Part shown: positions 34,304-42,260 of the stretch, piece after piece | How the letters are laid out: every line of letters begins with the position of its first letter | Position numbering within the stretch: the first letter of the stretch is position 1 | From: Rhodanobacter sp. DHB23 | Lineage (GTDB): Bacteria; Pseudomonadota; Gammaproteobacteria; Xanthomonadales; Rhodanobacteraceae | Length of the DNA stretch: 64,000 nt | Assembly (NCBI RefSeq): GCF_014842975.1 | Contig: NZ_JACYXK010000029.1 | Coordinates: 372,001 to 436,000, forward strand | Direction: 5' to 3' | Program-made: the position numbers and the translations under genes | Notes under the pieces: generated by a model | Seen by the model: only the letters and a program-made list of their open reading frames with translations | What the model was told of the DNA's origin: nothing | Databases searched by the model: none

Positions 34304-35189
34304 GGCCGGGGCGCGTCGGCGCCTCCATGAGGTTCCAGTCTTCCGCGGCCGCCTCGCGGCCCTGCTGCCGGATCAGCACTTCTTCGCGCGCATCGTTGAT
34401 GGACTGGCGGATGCTGTCGAGATCGACCCCGCTTTCGTCCGGCGTGAACTCGCCGCTCAGTTCCGTATCGGGCCGCAGCTCGCCGGCCTGGAACAACGCC
34501 CACATTTCCTCGCCGTACCACGTGTCCAGCAGCCCGGGCGCCCAGCGTCCAAGATACGCGGCGAGGTTGTTGACGTCGCGCAGCAGCATCGTGCGCGCCG
34601 CATTGTTGCCCCCGGCACTGACGACTTGCGGGAAATCCATCACCACCGGCCCATCCGAACCGACCAGTACGTCGTACGCGGCCAGATCGCCATGAACCAG
34701 CCCGCAGCACAGCATCCGCACCACCTGCCGTACCAGCACGCCATGGTATTCACGCGCCCGCTCCGCACGGAGTTCCATCTCGCCCAGGCGTGGCGCGGAG
34801 AAGCCTTCGGCGTCGGCGACCGGCTCCATCGCCAGCACGCCGTGGAACTAGCCAAACGGCTCGGGCACACGCATGCCGGCGTCGCGCAACCGGTAGAGCG
34901 CATCGACCTCGGTATTCTTCCAGGCTATTTCCTGCCGCTTGCGGCCGTACTTGCTCGCCTTGCCGATCGCCCGTGCCTCACGGCTGCCGCGTACCTTGCG
35001 CCCTTCCTGGTACTGCACGCGCTGCTGGAAGCTGCGCTGCGCCATGTCCTTGTAGACCTTTGCGCAGCGCACTTCGCCGCCGCTGCGGACAATGTATACG
35101 GCCGCTTCCTTGCCACTCTTGAGCGGGCGCATCACTTCATCAATGACGCCGTCGTCGATCAGCGCCCGCAAGCCTTGGGGGATCTTCAC
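34137..35189 (-). pseudogene. RIO1-type serine kinase gene interrupted by an in-frame TAG
   Basis: The upstream part (35189-34851) has IDEVMRPLKSGKEAAVYIVRSGGEVRCAKVYKD, the RIO ATP-binding region with its Lys, and runs to PEPFG. A TAG at 34850-34848 then stops the frame. Without any shift the same frame resumes with FHGVLAMEP and carries the catalytic loop LVHGDLAAYDVLV and metal-binding VMDFPQ. The loop has Asp where RIO kinases have Asn (S-x-Y-N). The conserved part would total about 290 residues, the normal length, then the frame runs about 59 more residues antisense to the pseudouridine synthase gene. The start, GTG 35189, is inferred. Pseudogene, readthrough or sequencing error are all possible. 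Confidence 0.8.
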
Positions 35190-35203
35190 GGTGTCTCGGA
35201 AGA

Positions 35204-35280
35204 TGGCGCGCCCGGAGGGATTCGAACCCCCGACCAATGGCTTCGGAAGCCACTACTCTATCCGGCTGAGCTACGGGCGC
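35204..35280 (-). tRNA. tRNA-Arg (anticodon CCG)
   Basis: On the reverse strand the sequence begins GCGCCCGTAGCTCAGCCGG and folds into a complete cloverleaf. Acceptor arms GCGCCCG/CGGGCGC pair perfectly. The anticodon loop TTCCGAA gives CCG, reading CGG arginine codons. The T arm contains GGTTCGAATCC. The 3' CCA is encoded at 35206-35204 after discriminator G. The gene lies immediately upstream of the RIO-kinase remnant. Confidence 0.96.
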
Positions 35281-35330
35281 GTGGTGCTGCGAGGCCGCGT
35301 GCGGATCGTTGCGATCCGTGGCGGGCGGGC

Positions 35331-35336
35331 AGTATA
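35331..35336 (-). promoter_or_regulatory. Likely -10 element of the tRNA-Arg promoter
   Basis: TATACT on the reverse strand lies about 50 bp upstream of the mature tRNA end and is followed by the very GC-rich GCCCGCCCGCC, a discriminator typical of stringently controlled stable-RNA promoters. No good -35 hexamer is obvious at 17 bp. A GGATCG/CGATCC hairpin occurs in the leader. Confidence 0.6.
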
Positions 35337-35414
35337 GCGGAGATGGCGGGGATCGCCCATGCGGGGCGATCCGGGCTTACGCGGGGTGGTGCGGCAAGAG
35401 CGCCCTCTCCCCCA

Positions 35415-35440
35415 GCCCCTCTCCCACAAGCGGGAGAGGG
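35415..35440. repeat. REP-like hairpin (CTCTCCC/GGGAGAG family)
   Basis: CCCCTCTCCC and GGGAGAGGGG form a perfect 10-bp stem around ACAAGC. It lies between the M61 peptidase stop and the tRNA-Arg promoter and belongs to the same family as the hairpin at 6231-6253. Confidence 0.8.
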
Positions 35441-35454
35441 GAGAAGGCGGGCGA

Positions 35455-37353
35455 TCAGCGGGCCTTGAACAGCGTGGCGAGCGTGTCGGGCTTGCTGGTG
35501 TCGCGCACCAGGTGCGGGTACTTCAGGCCGTCGTGGTAGTCGATGGTGATGGTCTTGTACTGGTCGAAGTCCTTCACCAGCAGCTGGATCTGCTGGCTCT
35601 TGTCCTTCGCGGCGGCGGTGACGGCGTCCTTCAGGCCATCCGGATCGAAGTCGCGGCCGTTGACGGCGACGATGGTCATGCTGGGCGCGAGGCCGGCCTT
35701 GAAGGCGGGGCCGTCCCACAGCACGTCGGCGATCTGGCCGCCCTTGCCCACCGACACGCCCAGCGAATAGGTGAGGTCGGCGAAGTGGCGGCGCGCCTCG
35801 ATGGCCTTCACCGCGGCGCTGGGCTTGTCGGTGTAGACCAGCTTCCAGCCGTGCGCCTCGAAGCCGCCGGTCAGCGGACCGTGGCCGTCGAGGCGGTCGC
35901 GCAGGTATTTCGCCCAGTCGTAGGGCTGGATGTCGTTGAGCGTCTTCACCACGTCGTCGAAGGTGTAGGTGTTGGTGACGAAGCTGCCGTTGTCCATGCC
36001 GAAGAAGGCCTTGGCGAAGTCGTCGATGCTCTTCTTGCCGCCGCTCATGTCGCGCAGCTTGCCGTCCACGTCCAGCCAGATCAGCTGGCCGGCGCTGTAG
36101 TAGTCCTCGCTGCTCTGGTAGTTGCGGTAGGGCAGCGGCGCGCGCTGGGCGATGATCGGGTCGTTGGTGGTGTCCTGCACGTTGCGCCACGAGGCGAGGC
36201 CGGGGCGGCCCTTGTCGTAGGTGGCGGCCACGTAGGCCCACATGTCGTGCGCCTGCTCGTCGTTCCACAGCCCGGCGCGCGAGGCCATCACCTGGCCCCA
36301 GAACTGGGTCTGGCCTTCATATACCCACAGCAGCGAGTCCTGCATCGGCACGTTGAAGTTCGGCGTCCACAGGTCGGCCGGGCGGCGGTACTTGCCGTCC
36401 CACGAGTGGTTGTACTCGTGCGAAAACAGGTCGCGCTCGAGCGCGTTCTTGTCCCACTCGCTGAAGAAGTCGGCGCCGGTGCCGTCCTCGCTGGACTGGT
36501 GGTGCTCCAGGCCTTCGCCGCCCATCTTGTCGCTGAGCGAGACCAGGAAGTCGTAGTGGCCGTAGTGGTGCGCGCCGTACAGCTTGTACATCTGCTGCAC
36601 CAGGTTGTGGAACGGCTTCTCCTGCTCCGGCTTGATCTCGAGGTACTTCGGGTCGTCGGCCACGATGTCCATGTGCACGCCGGCCTTGGCGCCCGGGTCG
36701 AGGTCGAGGCGCTTGAAGTACTTGCCGGCGTAGATCGGCGAGTCCACCAGGGTGTTGAAGGTGGTGGTCTTGAAGTGCACGGTGTCGCCGTCGTGCGAGG
36801 CCGTTTCCAGCGCGGTACCGAACTGCCAGCCGGCAGGGAACTTCGCGCTGGCATCGACCTTGATCTGGCGGGTGTAGTAGCCGGCCGGGTACAGCGTATT
36901 GGCGTTCCACTGCAGGTCGAGCATTTCCGGCGTCATCACCACGCGGCCCTGGCGGGTGTTCTGCGGCGAGAGGTACTGGAAGTCCACCTCGACATTGCTC
37001 GCGCCCTGCGGCACGTCGAGGTGGAACGCGTAGGCGTTGAGCGGGTCGCGCGTCCACGGGATCACCTGGCCGTTGGCCTTCACCACCAGACCGGCGAACT
37101 TGTCGATCGGGCCGCTGGGCGAGTGGTTGCCGGGCAGCCACTGCGGGTAGAGCAGGGTCAGCGGGCCGGCCTGCACGGGCACCACTTCGTGCACGCGGAA
37201 AATGCGATGGGCGAGGTCGGTGGCGTCCACGCTGATCTGCAGCGTGCCCGGGTAGGCCACATCCTGCGGCGGCGGCACATCGGCGAGTGCATTGAGACTG
37301 ACCAGGCCGAAGGCGCTGGCGACGATGGCGGAAGCGAGGCGTGTGGCTTTCAA
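35455..37353 (-). CDS. M61 family (glycyl aminopeptidase-like) metallopeptidase with PDZ domain
   Basis: A 632-residue exported protein. The start is taken as TTG 37353, because GGGAGA lies 7 nt upstream and it begins directly with the signal peptide MKATRLASAIVASAF...NALA; no ATG is available nearby. The zinc motif HEYNH is at 312-316 within SHEYNHSWDGKYRRP, a family hallmark. A PDZ domain follows in the C-terminal part (about 520-610: SLGVSVGKGGQIADVLWDGPAFKAGLAPSMTIVAVNG). It should act in the periplasm on short peptides. A paralogue lies at 38354-40276. Confidence 0.9.
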   Translation of the reverse strand: MKATRLASAIVASAFGLVSLNALADVPPPQDVAYPGTLQISVDATDLAHRIFRVHEVVPVQAGPLTLLYPQWLPGNHSPSGPIDKFAGLVVKANGQVIPWTRDPLNAYAFHLDVPQGASNVEVDFQYLSPQNTRQGRVVMTPEMLDLQWNANTLYPAGYYTRQIKVDASAKFPAGWQFGTALETASHDGDTVHFKTTTFNTLVDSPIYAGKYFKRLDLDPGAKAGVHMDIVADDPKYLEIKPEQEKPFHNLVQQMYKLYGAHHYGHYDFLVSLSDKMGGEGLEHHQSSEDGTGADFFSEWDKNALERDLFSHEYNHSWDGKYRRPADLWTPNFNVPMQDSLLWVYEGQTQFWGQVMASRAGLWNDEQAHDMWAYVAATYDKGRPGLASWRNVQDTTNDPIIAQRAPLPYRNYQSSEDYYSAGQLIWLDVDGKLRDMSGGKKSIDDFAKAFFGMDNGSFVTNTYTFDDVVKTLNDIQPYDWAKYLRDRLDGHGPLTGGFEAHGWKLVYTDKPSAAVKAIEARRHFADLTYSLGVSVGKGGQIADVLWDGPAFKAGLAPSMTIVAVNGRDFDPDGLKDAVTAAAKDKSQQIQLLVKDFDQYKTITIDYHDGLKYPHLVRDTSKPDTLATLFKAR

Positions 37354-37602
37354 TGGATTCTCCCTTGGCAACGGCCCGCGCGGCGAGATGGTGCGAGGGC
37401 AAGGGCTCGATGCTAGACCGGCCGTACGCTGCGCTCCCCCTGCCAAAGGTCATTCACCGGGCAAAACGCCACCAGGACTGCTGGGCGAAAATTCCCGGAA
37501 AATCGCTGGACAACCTTGACCGCCATCACCCGCCCCCGCACGATGCGCCACGCTTCAATTTCCCCGCTCATACGGACCCACAAGAAAATACGGAGGTTTT
37601 CC

Positions 37603-38280
37603 ATGAACAAGGCACTAGTTGCAGGCGCAATCGCCGTCATGCTCATCGCGCCGCTGACAACACGCGCGGACGACAGCACCAACAACGGTGATCGGCTGGA
37701 CAACTTCTACGTCGCAGGCAACCTTGGCCAAACAAAGTACCGTACCGATATCAGCCACCCCAACAGCGTGTTCCAGAACGTACGCTTCGGCTGGCGCTGG
37801 AACGACTACATCGGTGCGGAAGTCGGCTATGCCTATCTCGGTCACCGCAAGGATGTCATCAACAGGGCCGGCACTCTCCTTCCTACCCTACCCCCATCTA
37901 TCGTCACCTCCCCTTCCCTCCCCCCTTCCTTCTCCGCCGCTCCCATTCACAGGGAAACGTCAGTGAACTCGCGTGCCGCCACCATAGGCGTCAACGGGAG
38001 ATACAACTTCTATCGGAACTGGTTTGTCACTGGTCATGCCGGCTACCTGCGCTCACGACGCACGAACGAGGTGAATTACTACGTCCTCGGCACTTCCAGC
38101 GACCATACGAGTTGGAACAACGGCTGGTACGGCGGATTGGGCGTGGGCTATGACCTGACCCGGAACGTGAGCCTTGCCCTGAATTACGACAATTACCACC
38201 TGCAGTACGGCCATCCGGGAAGCTTCCGCGATGACGTCAACGTTGCCGCGTTCTCGGCATCTTTGGAATACCGTTTCTGA
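37603..38280 (+). CDS. Outer-membrane beta-barrel protein with Pro/Ser-rich insert
   Basis: A 225-residue protein with a signal peptide (MNKALVAGAIAVMLIAPLTTRAD) and OmpA/opacity-porin-like alternating strands: FYVAGNLGQTKY, FGWRWNDYIGAEVGYAYLGHR, ATIGVNGRYNFYRNWFVTGHAGYLRS, WYGGLGVGYDLTRNVSLALNYDNYHLQYG and a terminal ASLEYRF with C-terminal Phe. GGAGG sits 6 nt before ATG 37603. Between strands lies an unusual Pro/Ser/Thr/Leu segment encoded by a nearly pure pyrimidine tract (about 37873-37950). The gene is less GC-rich than its neighbours. It sits between two M61 peptidase genes on the opposite strand and ends at a terminator. Confidence 0.8.
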   Translation: MNKALVAGAIAVMLIAPLTTRADDSTNNGDRLDNFYVAGNLGQTKYRTDISHPNSVFQNVRFGWRWNDYIGAEVGYAYLGHRKDVINRAGTLLPTLPPSIVTSPSLPPSFSAAPIHRETSVNSRAATIGVNGRYNFYRNWFVTGHAGYLRSRRTNEVNYYVLGTSSDHTSWNNGWYGGLGVGYDLTRNVSLALNYDNYHLQYGHPGSFRDDVNVAAFSASLEYRF

Positions 38281-38309
38281 GCTGGACGGCATACCGACGA
38301 ACAAAAAGC

Positions 38310-38340
38310 GACGGCCGCCCCGATGGCGGCCGTCATTGTT
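38310..38340. terminator. Intrinsic terminator after the outer-membrane protein gene
   Basis: GACGGCCGCC (38310-38319) pairs perfectly with GGCGGCCGTC (38325-38334) around CCGAT, followed by ATTGTTT. It is preceded by AAAAAG, so it can also serve the convergent M61 gene. Confidence 0.88.
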
Positions 38341-38353
38341 TCAAGGGTGCGTA

Positions 38354-40276
38354 TCACCTGCGCGCCGTGGCGATCGCGCCGAGCAGGTCCTTGCCGTCCG
38401 CGCGCACCAGATGCGGGTAGCGCAGGCCGCCGTGGTAGTCGATCTTCACGGTGTTGTAGACGTCGACGTTCTTCACCAGCAGCTCGATCGGCGCGCTGCC
38501 AGTCTTGGCCGCGGTCACCGCGTCCTTCAGCGCGTCGGGCGAATAGTCCTTGCCGTCCACGGCGACGATGACGAGCCCCGGCACCAGGCCGGCCTTGAAG
38601 GCCGGGCCGTTCCACTGCACGTCGTAGATGTTGCCGCTCTTCGAGGCCGACAGGCCGAGCGAGGCGGCGAAGTCGGCGCCGTGGCGAATGCCCTCCATCG
38701 CCTTGGTCTGCGCGTTCGGCTGGTCGGTGTAGACCAGCTTCCAGCCGCCGCGCTCGATGCCGTGTTCGGGCAGGTTCGGCCCGGTGTAGTCGAGACGCTC
38801 GCGCAGGAAGCTGGCCCAGTCGAACGGCTGCACCTGGTTGAGCGTGTTCACCACGTCGTCGAAGGTGTAGGTCCTGGTGACGTAGCTGCCGTTGTCCATG
38901 CCGTAGAAGGCATGCGCGAAGTCGTCCAGCGAGTGCTTGCCGCCGGAGAGTTCGCGGATCTTGGTGTCCACGTCCAGCCACAGCAGCTGGCCTTCGGGAT
39001 AGAAGTCGGTGCCGCGGCGCCAGTTCGACCAGCCGCCGCCGCCGTAGTAGGTGAGCGGCGCGGCATCGGCGGTGTCCTGCAGCGAACGCCAGGCGCGGCC
39101 GGTGCGTTCGCTCATCTGCGAGGCGATGTCCGCCATGGTGTCGCGGAACTGCTCGGGCGACCACAGGCCGGCGCGCGCGGTGAGCACGCTGCACCAGTAG
39201 TCGGTCAGTCCCTCGTACACCCACAGCAGGTCGTCCTGCATCTTCACGTTGAAGTTCGGCGTCCACAGGTCGGCCGGACGGCGGAACTTGCCGTTCCACG
39301 AATGCACGAATTCGTGCGGCATCAGGCTGGCCGCCAGCGTGTGCATGTCGTCGTTGGTGAAGAAGTCGGCCGGCAGGCGGTCGTCGCTGGACTGGTGGTG
39401 CTCCAGGCCGAAGTGGCCGGTGTGATCGGACAGCGTGAGCAGGAAGTCGTAATGCTCGTAATGGTGTGCGCCGAACAGCAGGTTGGTCTGCGTCACCACC
39501 GCGCGCTGCTGTTCCAGCTGCTTGTCGGTGAGCTTCACGTCCTTGGCGCCATCGCCCACCACGTTGAGGTACACCGGCACCTTCACGCCCGGTGCGAGAT
39601 CCACGCGGTTGAAGTGCTCGCCCGCGATCAGCGGCGAATCCACCAGGTTGTTGAAGGTCAGCGGCTTGAACTGCACGGTGCTTCCGCTCTGGCTGGCCAC
39701 TTCCATCGCGCTGCCGAACTTCCAGCCCGCGGGCAGCTGCACGGTGGGCTGGATCTTCACCTGCCGCGAGTAGTAGCCAGCCGGGTAGAACGCCACCTGG
39801 TTGAACTCCACGTCCACCAGGTTCGGCGTGGACGAGGCGCTGGCGCCGAACAGGCTGTCCTCGCCCGGCGCGGGCGAGAGGAACTGGAACGAAAGGTCGA
39901 GCTGGCCCACGCCCTGCGGCACGTCGAGATGGATCGCGTACATGTCGCGCAGGTCGCGCCGCCAGGCGAGCTGCTTGCCGTTCGCGGTGATGACCAGCCC
40001 GGCCACGTTCTGGATCGGGCCGGACGGCGCGTGCTCGCCGGGAATCCACTCGGGATACAGCAGCGTGACCTCGCCCGGCTTCACCGGGATCGTCTCCTGC
40101 ACGCGGAACATGCGCTTCGGCGCGTCGGTGAGGTCCACGTTCACCATGAGCGTGCCGTCGTATGGCGTATCGACGGGCGCGGCGCGGCGGGCATCCTGCG
40201 CATGGGCGACGGAAAGCGAAAGCGCCCCGACCACCGCAGCGGCGATCAGGCTGGAACGAAGGGCATGACGGTTCAC
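38354..40276 (-). CDS. M61 family metallopeptidase with PDZ domain (paralogue)
   Basis: A 640-residue exported protein similar along its whole length to the 35455-37353 product. Shared blocks include GPIQNVAGLVI, YPAGYYSRQVKI, AHHYEHYDFLLTLSD, LEHHQSSDD and the zinc motif HEFVHSWNGKFRRPADLWTPNF (HEFVH at 321-325). A PDZ domain follows (SASKSGNIYDVQWNGPAFKAGLVPGLVIVAVDG). GTG 40276 is chosen as start because GGAG lies 6 nt upstream and the signal peptide follows; ATG 40294 would add six residues and swallow that site. Probably a tandem duplication separated by the outer-membrane protein gene. Confidence 0.9.
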   Translation of the reverse strand: MNRHALRSSLIAAAVVGALSLSVAHAQDARRAAPVDTPYDGTLMVNVDLTDAPKRMFRVQETIPVKPGEVTLLYPEWIPGEHAPSGPIQNVAGLVITANGKQLAWRRDLRDMYAIHLDVPQGVGQLDLSFQFLSPAPGEDSLFGASASSTPNLVDVEFNQVAFYPAGYYSRQVKIQPTVQLPAGWKFGSAMEVASQSGSTVQFKPLTFNNLVDSPLIAGEHFNRVDLAPGVKVPVYLNVVGDGAKDVKLTDKQLEQQRAVVTQTNLLFGAHHYEHYDFLLTLSDHTGHFGLEHHQSSDDRLPADFFTNDDMHTLAASLMPHEFVHSWNGKFRRPADLWTPNFNVKMQDDLLWVYEGLTDYWCSVLTARAGLWSPEQFRDTMADIASQMSERTGRAWRSLQDTADAAPLTYYGGGGWSNWRRGTDFYPEGQLLWLDVDTKIRELSGGKHSLDDFAHAFYGMDNGSYVTRTYTFDDVVNTLNQVQPFDWASFLRERLDYTGPNLPEHGIERGGWKLVYTDQPNAQTKAMEGIRHGADFAASLGLSASKSGNIYDVQWNGPAFKAGLVPGLVIVAVDGKDYSPDALKDAVTAAKTGSAPIELLVKNVDVYNTVKIDYHGGLRYPHLVRADGKDLLGAIATARR

Positions 40277-40464
40277 GGGTGGCTCCGGCAACAACGGGAT
40301 GGCCGTTGGATGCTAGGCCGCGGGGGCACGGCATCACCCTGCCAGAGGTCATGCCACGCGACGAAATTATTTGCGGCGCGGCGCCGCCTCGCGCAGGCGG
40401 CGGCACTCGGCCGACATGGCGGCGGCGTGGCGTGGCCCGGAAGCCGGCCCGAACGCGGCGCGGT

Positions 40465-41901
40465 TCAGTCCGGCCGCTCCAGCTTGCTGTGCCGCATGCC
40501 GTAGCCGAGGTAGATCACCATGCCGAGGCTCACCCAGATCAGGAACACCTTCCAGGTGATCGCCGGCAACTCCGCCAGCAGCCAGATCGAGAACGCGATG
40601 CCGACCAGCGGCACCACCGGCACCCACGGCGTGCGGAACGCGCGGTGCAGCTCCGGCTTGCGCCTGCGCAGCAGCAGCACCGAGGTGCAGATCACGATGA
40701 AGGCCGAGAGCACGCCGATGTTCACCAGTTTGGCGACCTCCTCGATCGGCAGCAGGCCGGCCACCAGGGCGGTGAACACGCCGAGCACCACCGTCGGACG
40801 ATGCGGCGTGCCGTAGCGCGGGTGCACCTTGGCGAACCAGCCCGGCAGCAGGCCGTCGCGCGACAGCGCGAACCAGATGCGCGTGGCGCCCAGCATGAAG
40901 GCGAACAGCACGCTGATCAGGCCGAACACCGCTGCCACCGATACTGTCAACGCCACCCACGGCAGGCCCAGCCCCTTGAACGCATCGGCCACCGGCGCCG
41001 GCGTGTTGAGCGTGGTGTAGTGCGCGATGCCGGTGAGCACCAGCGACACCGCCAGGTACATCGCCATCGAGATGCCCAGCGACAGCAGCACCGCGCGCGG
41101 CAGGTCGCGCTGCGGATTCTTCGATTCTTCCGCCGCCGTGGTCAGCGTGTCGTAGCCGAACACCGCGAAGAACACCACCGCCGCCGCCGTGGCGACGCCC
41201 TGGAAGCCGAAATGCATCGCGCCGTCGGCACCCATCGCGCGCGCGGGGATGAACGGCAGCCAGTTGCCCGGCTTCACGTAGAACGCGCCGATGCCGATCA
41301 CCAGCACCACGGCGGCCACCTTGATCGCCACCACCAGCGTGTTGAAGCGCGCGCCCCACTCGGTGCGGAAGGTCAGCAGCGCCGCCACGCCCAGCGTCAC
41401 CAGCGCGGCGATCACGTTGAACACATGACCCTCGCCCGTGCCGAAGGCGCCCTGCGCCCAGAGCGGGACGGGGATGCCCATGCCGGCGAGCGCGGACTGC
41501 ACGTAGCCGGACCAGCCGATCGCCACCACCGCGACGATCAGCGCGTATTCCAGCAGCAGGTCCCAGCCGATCAGCCACGCGGCCAGTTCGCCGAGCACGG
41601 CGTAGCCGTAGGTGTAGGCGCTGCCGGTGACCGGGATCATGCCGGCGAACTCGGCGTAGCACAGCGCCGCCGCCGCGCTGGCGATGCCCGCGATCAGGAA
41701 GGAGAGGATCACCGCCGGGCCGGCATTCAGCGCCGCCTGCTGGCCCGCCAGCACGAACACGCCCACACCGATGATGCCGCCGATGCCGATCGCGGTGAGC
41801 TGCCACAGGCCCAGCACGCGGCGGAAGTCGCTGCGCCTGCCCACCTCGCCCTGCAACTGCTCGATGGACTTGTGGCGGAGCATTCGGCTCGGCAAGGACA
41901 T
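40465..41901 (-). CDS. APC-family amino acid permease
   Basis: A 478-residue inner-membrane transporter with about 12-14 spans. The first helix has the APC substrate motif AIGIGGIIGVGVFVLAG, and AEFAGMIPVTGSAYTYGYAVLGE follows as the conserved second block; YDTLTTAAEESKNPQRDLPRA is the typical loop of the cationic-amino-acid/YhdG-like subgroup. The C terminus has two extra spans as in CAT-type members. Start 41901 is supported by GGGGAG upstream; an upstream in-frame ATG adds 16 residues. The substrate may be basic amino acids, suggested only by subgroup and by speA nearby. Confidence 0.9.
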   Translation of the reverse strand: MSLPSRMLRHKSIEQLQGEVGRRSDFRRVLGLWQLTAIGIGGIIGVGVFVLAGQQAALNAGPAVILSFLIAGIASAAAALCYAEFAGMIPVTGSAYTYGYAVLGELAAWLIGWDLLLEYALIVAVVAIGWSGYVQSALAGMGIPVPLWAQGAFGTGEGHVFNVIAALVTLGVAALLTFRTEWGARFNTLVVAIKVAAVVLVIGIGAFYVKPGNWLPFIPARAMGADGAMHFGFQGVATAAAVVFFAVFGYDTLTTAAEESKNPQRDLPRAVLLSLGISMAMYLAVSLVLTGIAHYTTLNTPAPVADAFKGLGLPWVALTVSVAAVFGLISVLFAFMLGATRIWFALSRDGLLPGWFAKVHPRYGTPHRPTVVLGVFTALVAGLLPIEEVAKLVNIGVLSAFIVICTSVLLLRRRKPELHRAFRTPWVPVVPLVGIAFSIWLLAELPAITWKVFLIWVSLGMVIYLGYGMRHSKLERPD

Positions 41902-42035
41902 GGGTTCGCTCCCCGGAAAAGATCGGCGGATCATAGCTTGCGATGGCAAGCAGGGCGGACACCGTCCGCCAGGAACGAAGGCGGGTATTGGCCGCCCTGC
42001 GAAAGACTTGCCGAGTGAATCCTTCTCCCTACGGC

Positions 42036-42229
42036 CTGATTAGCGTCGAGTCTCAGTCGTGCCATGTGCTGTCTCCCTCCCCTGCGTGCAGGGGAGGGCT
42101 GGGGTGGGGTCAGGCTCTTGCGAAAGCCATCCATGAGGGTCTTTCGCAAGGGTTCACCCCCTCCCAACCTCCCCCTGCAAGCAGGGGGAGGAGCAAATCG
42201 GCTCACCACTGAGACTCGACGCCAATCAG
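42036..42229. repeat. 194-bp MITE-like element with 22-bp terminal inverted repeats
   Basis: The left end (42036-42057) and the reverse complement of the right end (42208-42229) match at 21 of 22 positions; shared core GCGTCGAGTCTCAGT. Inside are two REP-type hairpins, CCTCCCCTGC/GCAGGGGAGG and CCTCCCCCTG/CAGGGGGAGG, and a CTTGCGAAAG/CTTTCGCAAG inverted pair. There is no coding capacity. No target duplication is obvious. It fills the gap between the permease and speA genes. Confidence 0.75.
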
Positions 42230-42260
42230 ATCCCGGAGGGAGAGGGGAGATGAGCCACCC

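Noticed and set aside
42064-42245. Possible CRISPR array because of repeated GC-rich segments
   Set aside because: The segments are inverted hairpins of varying sequence with no regular spacers and no cas genes anywhere in the window.
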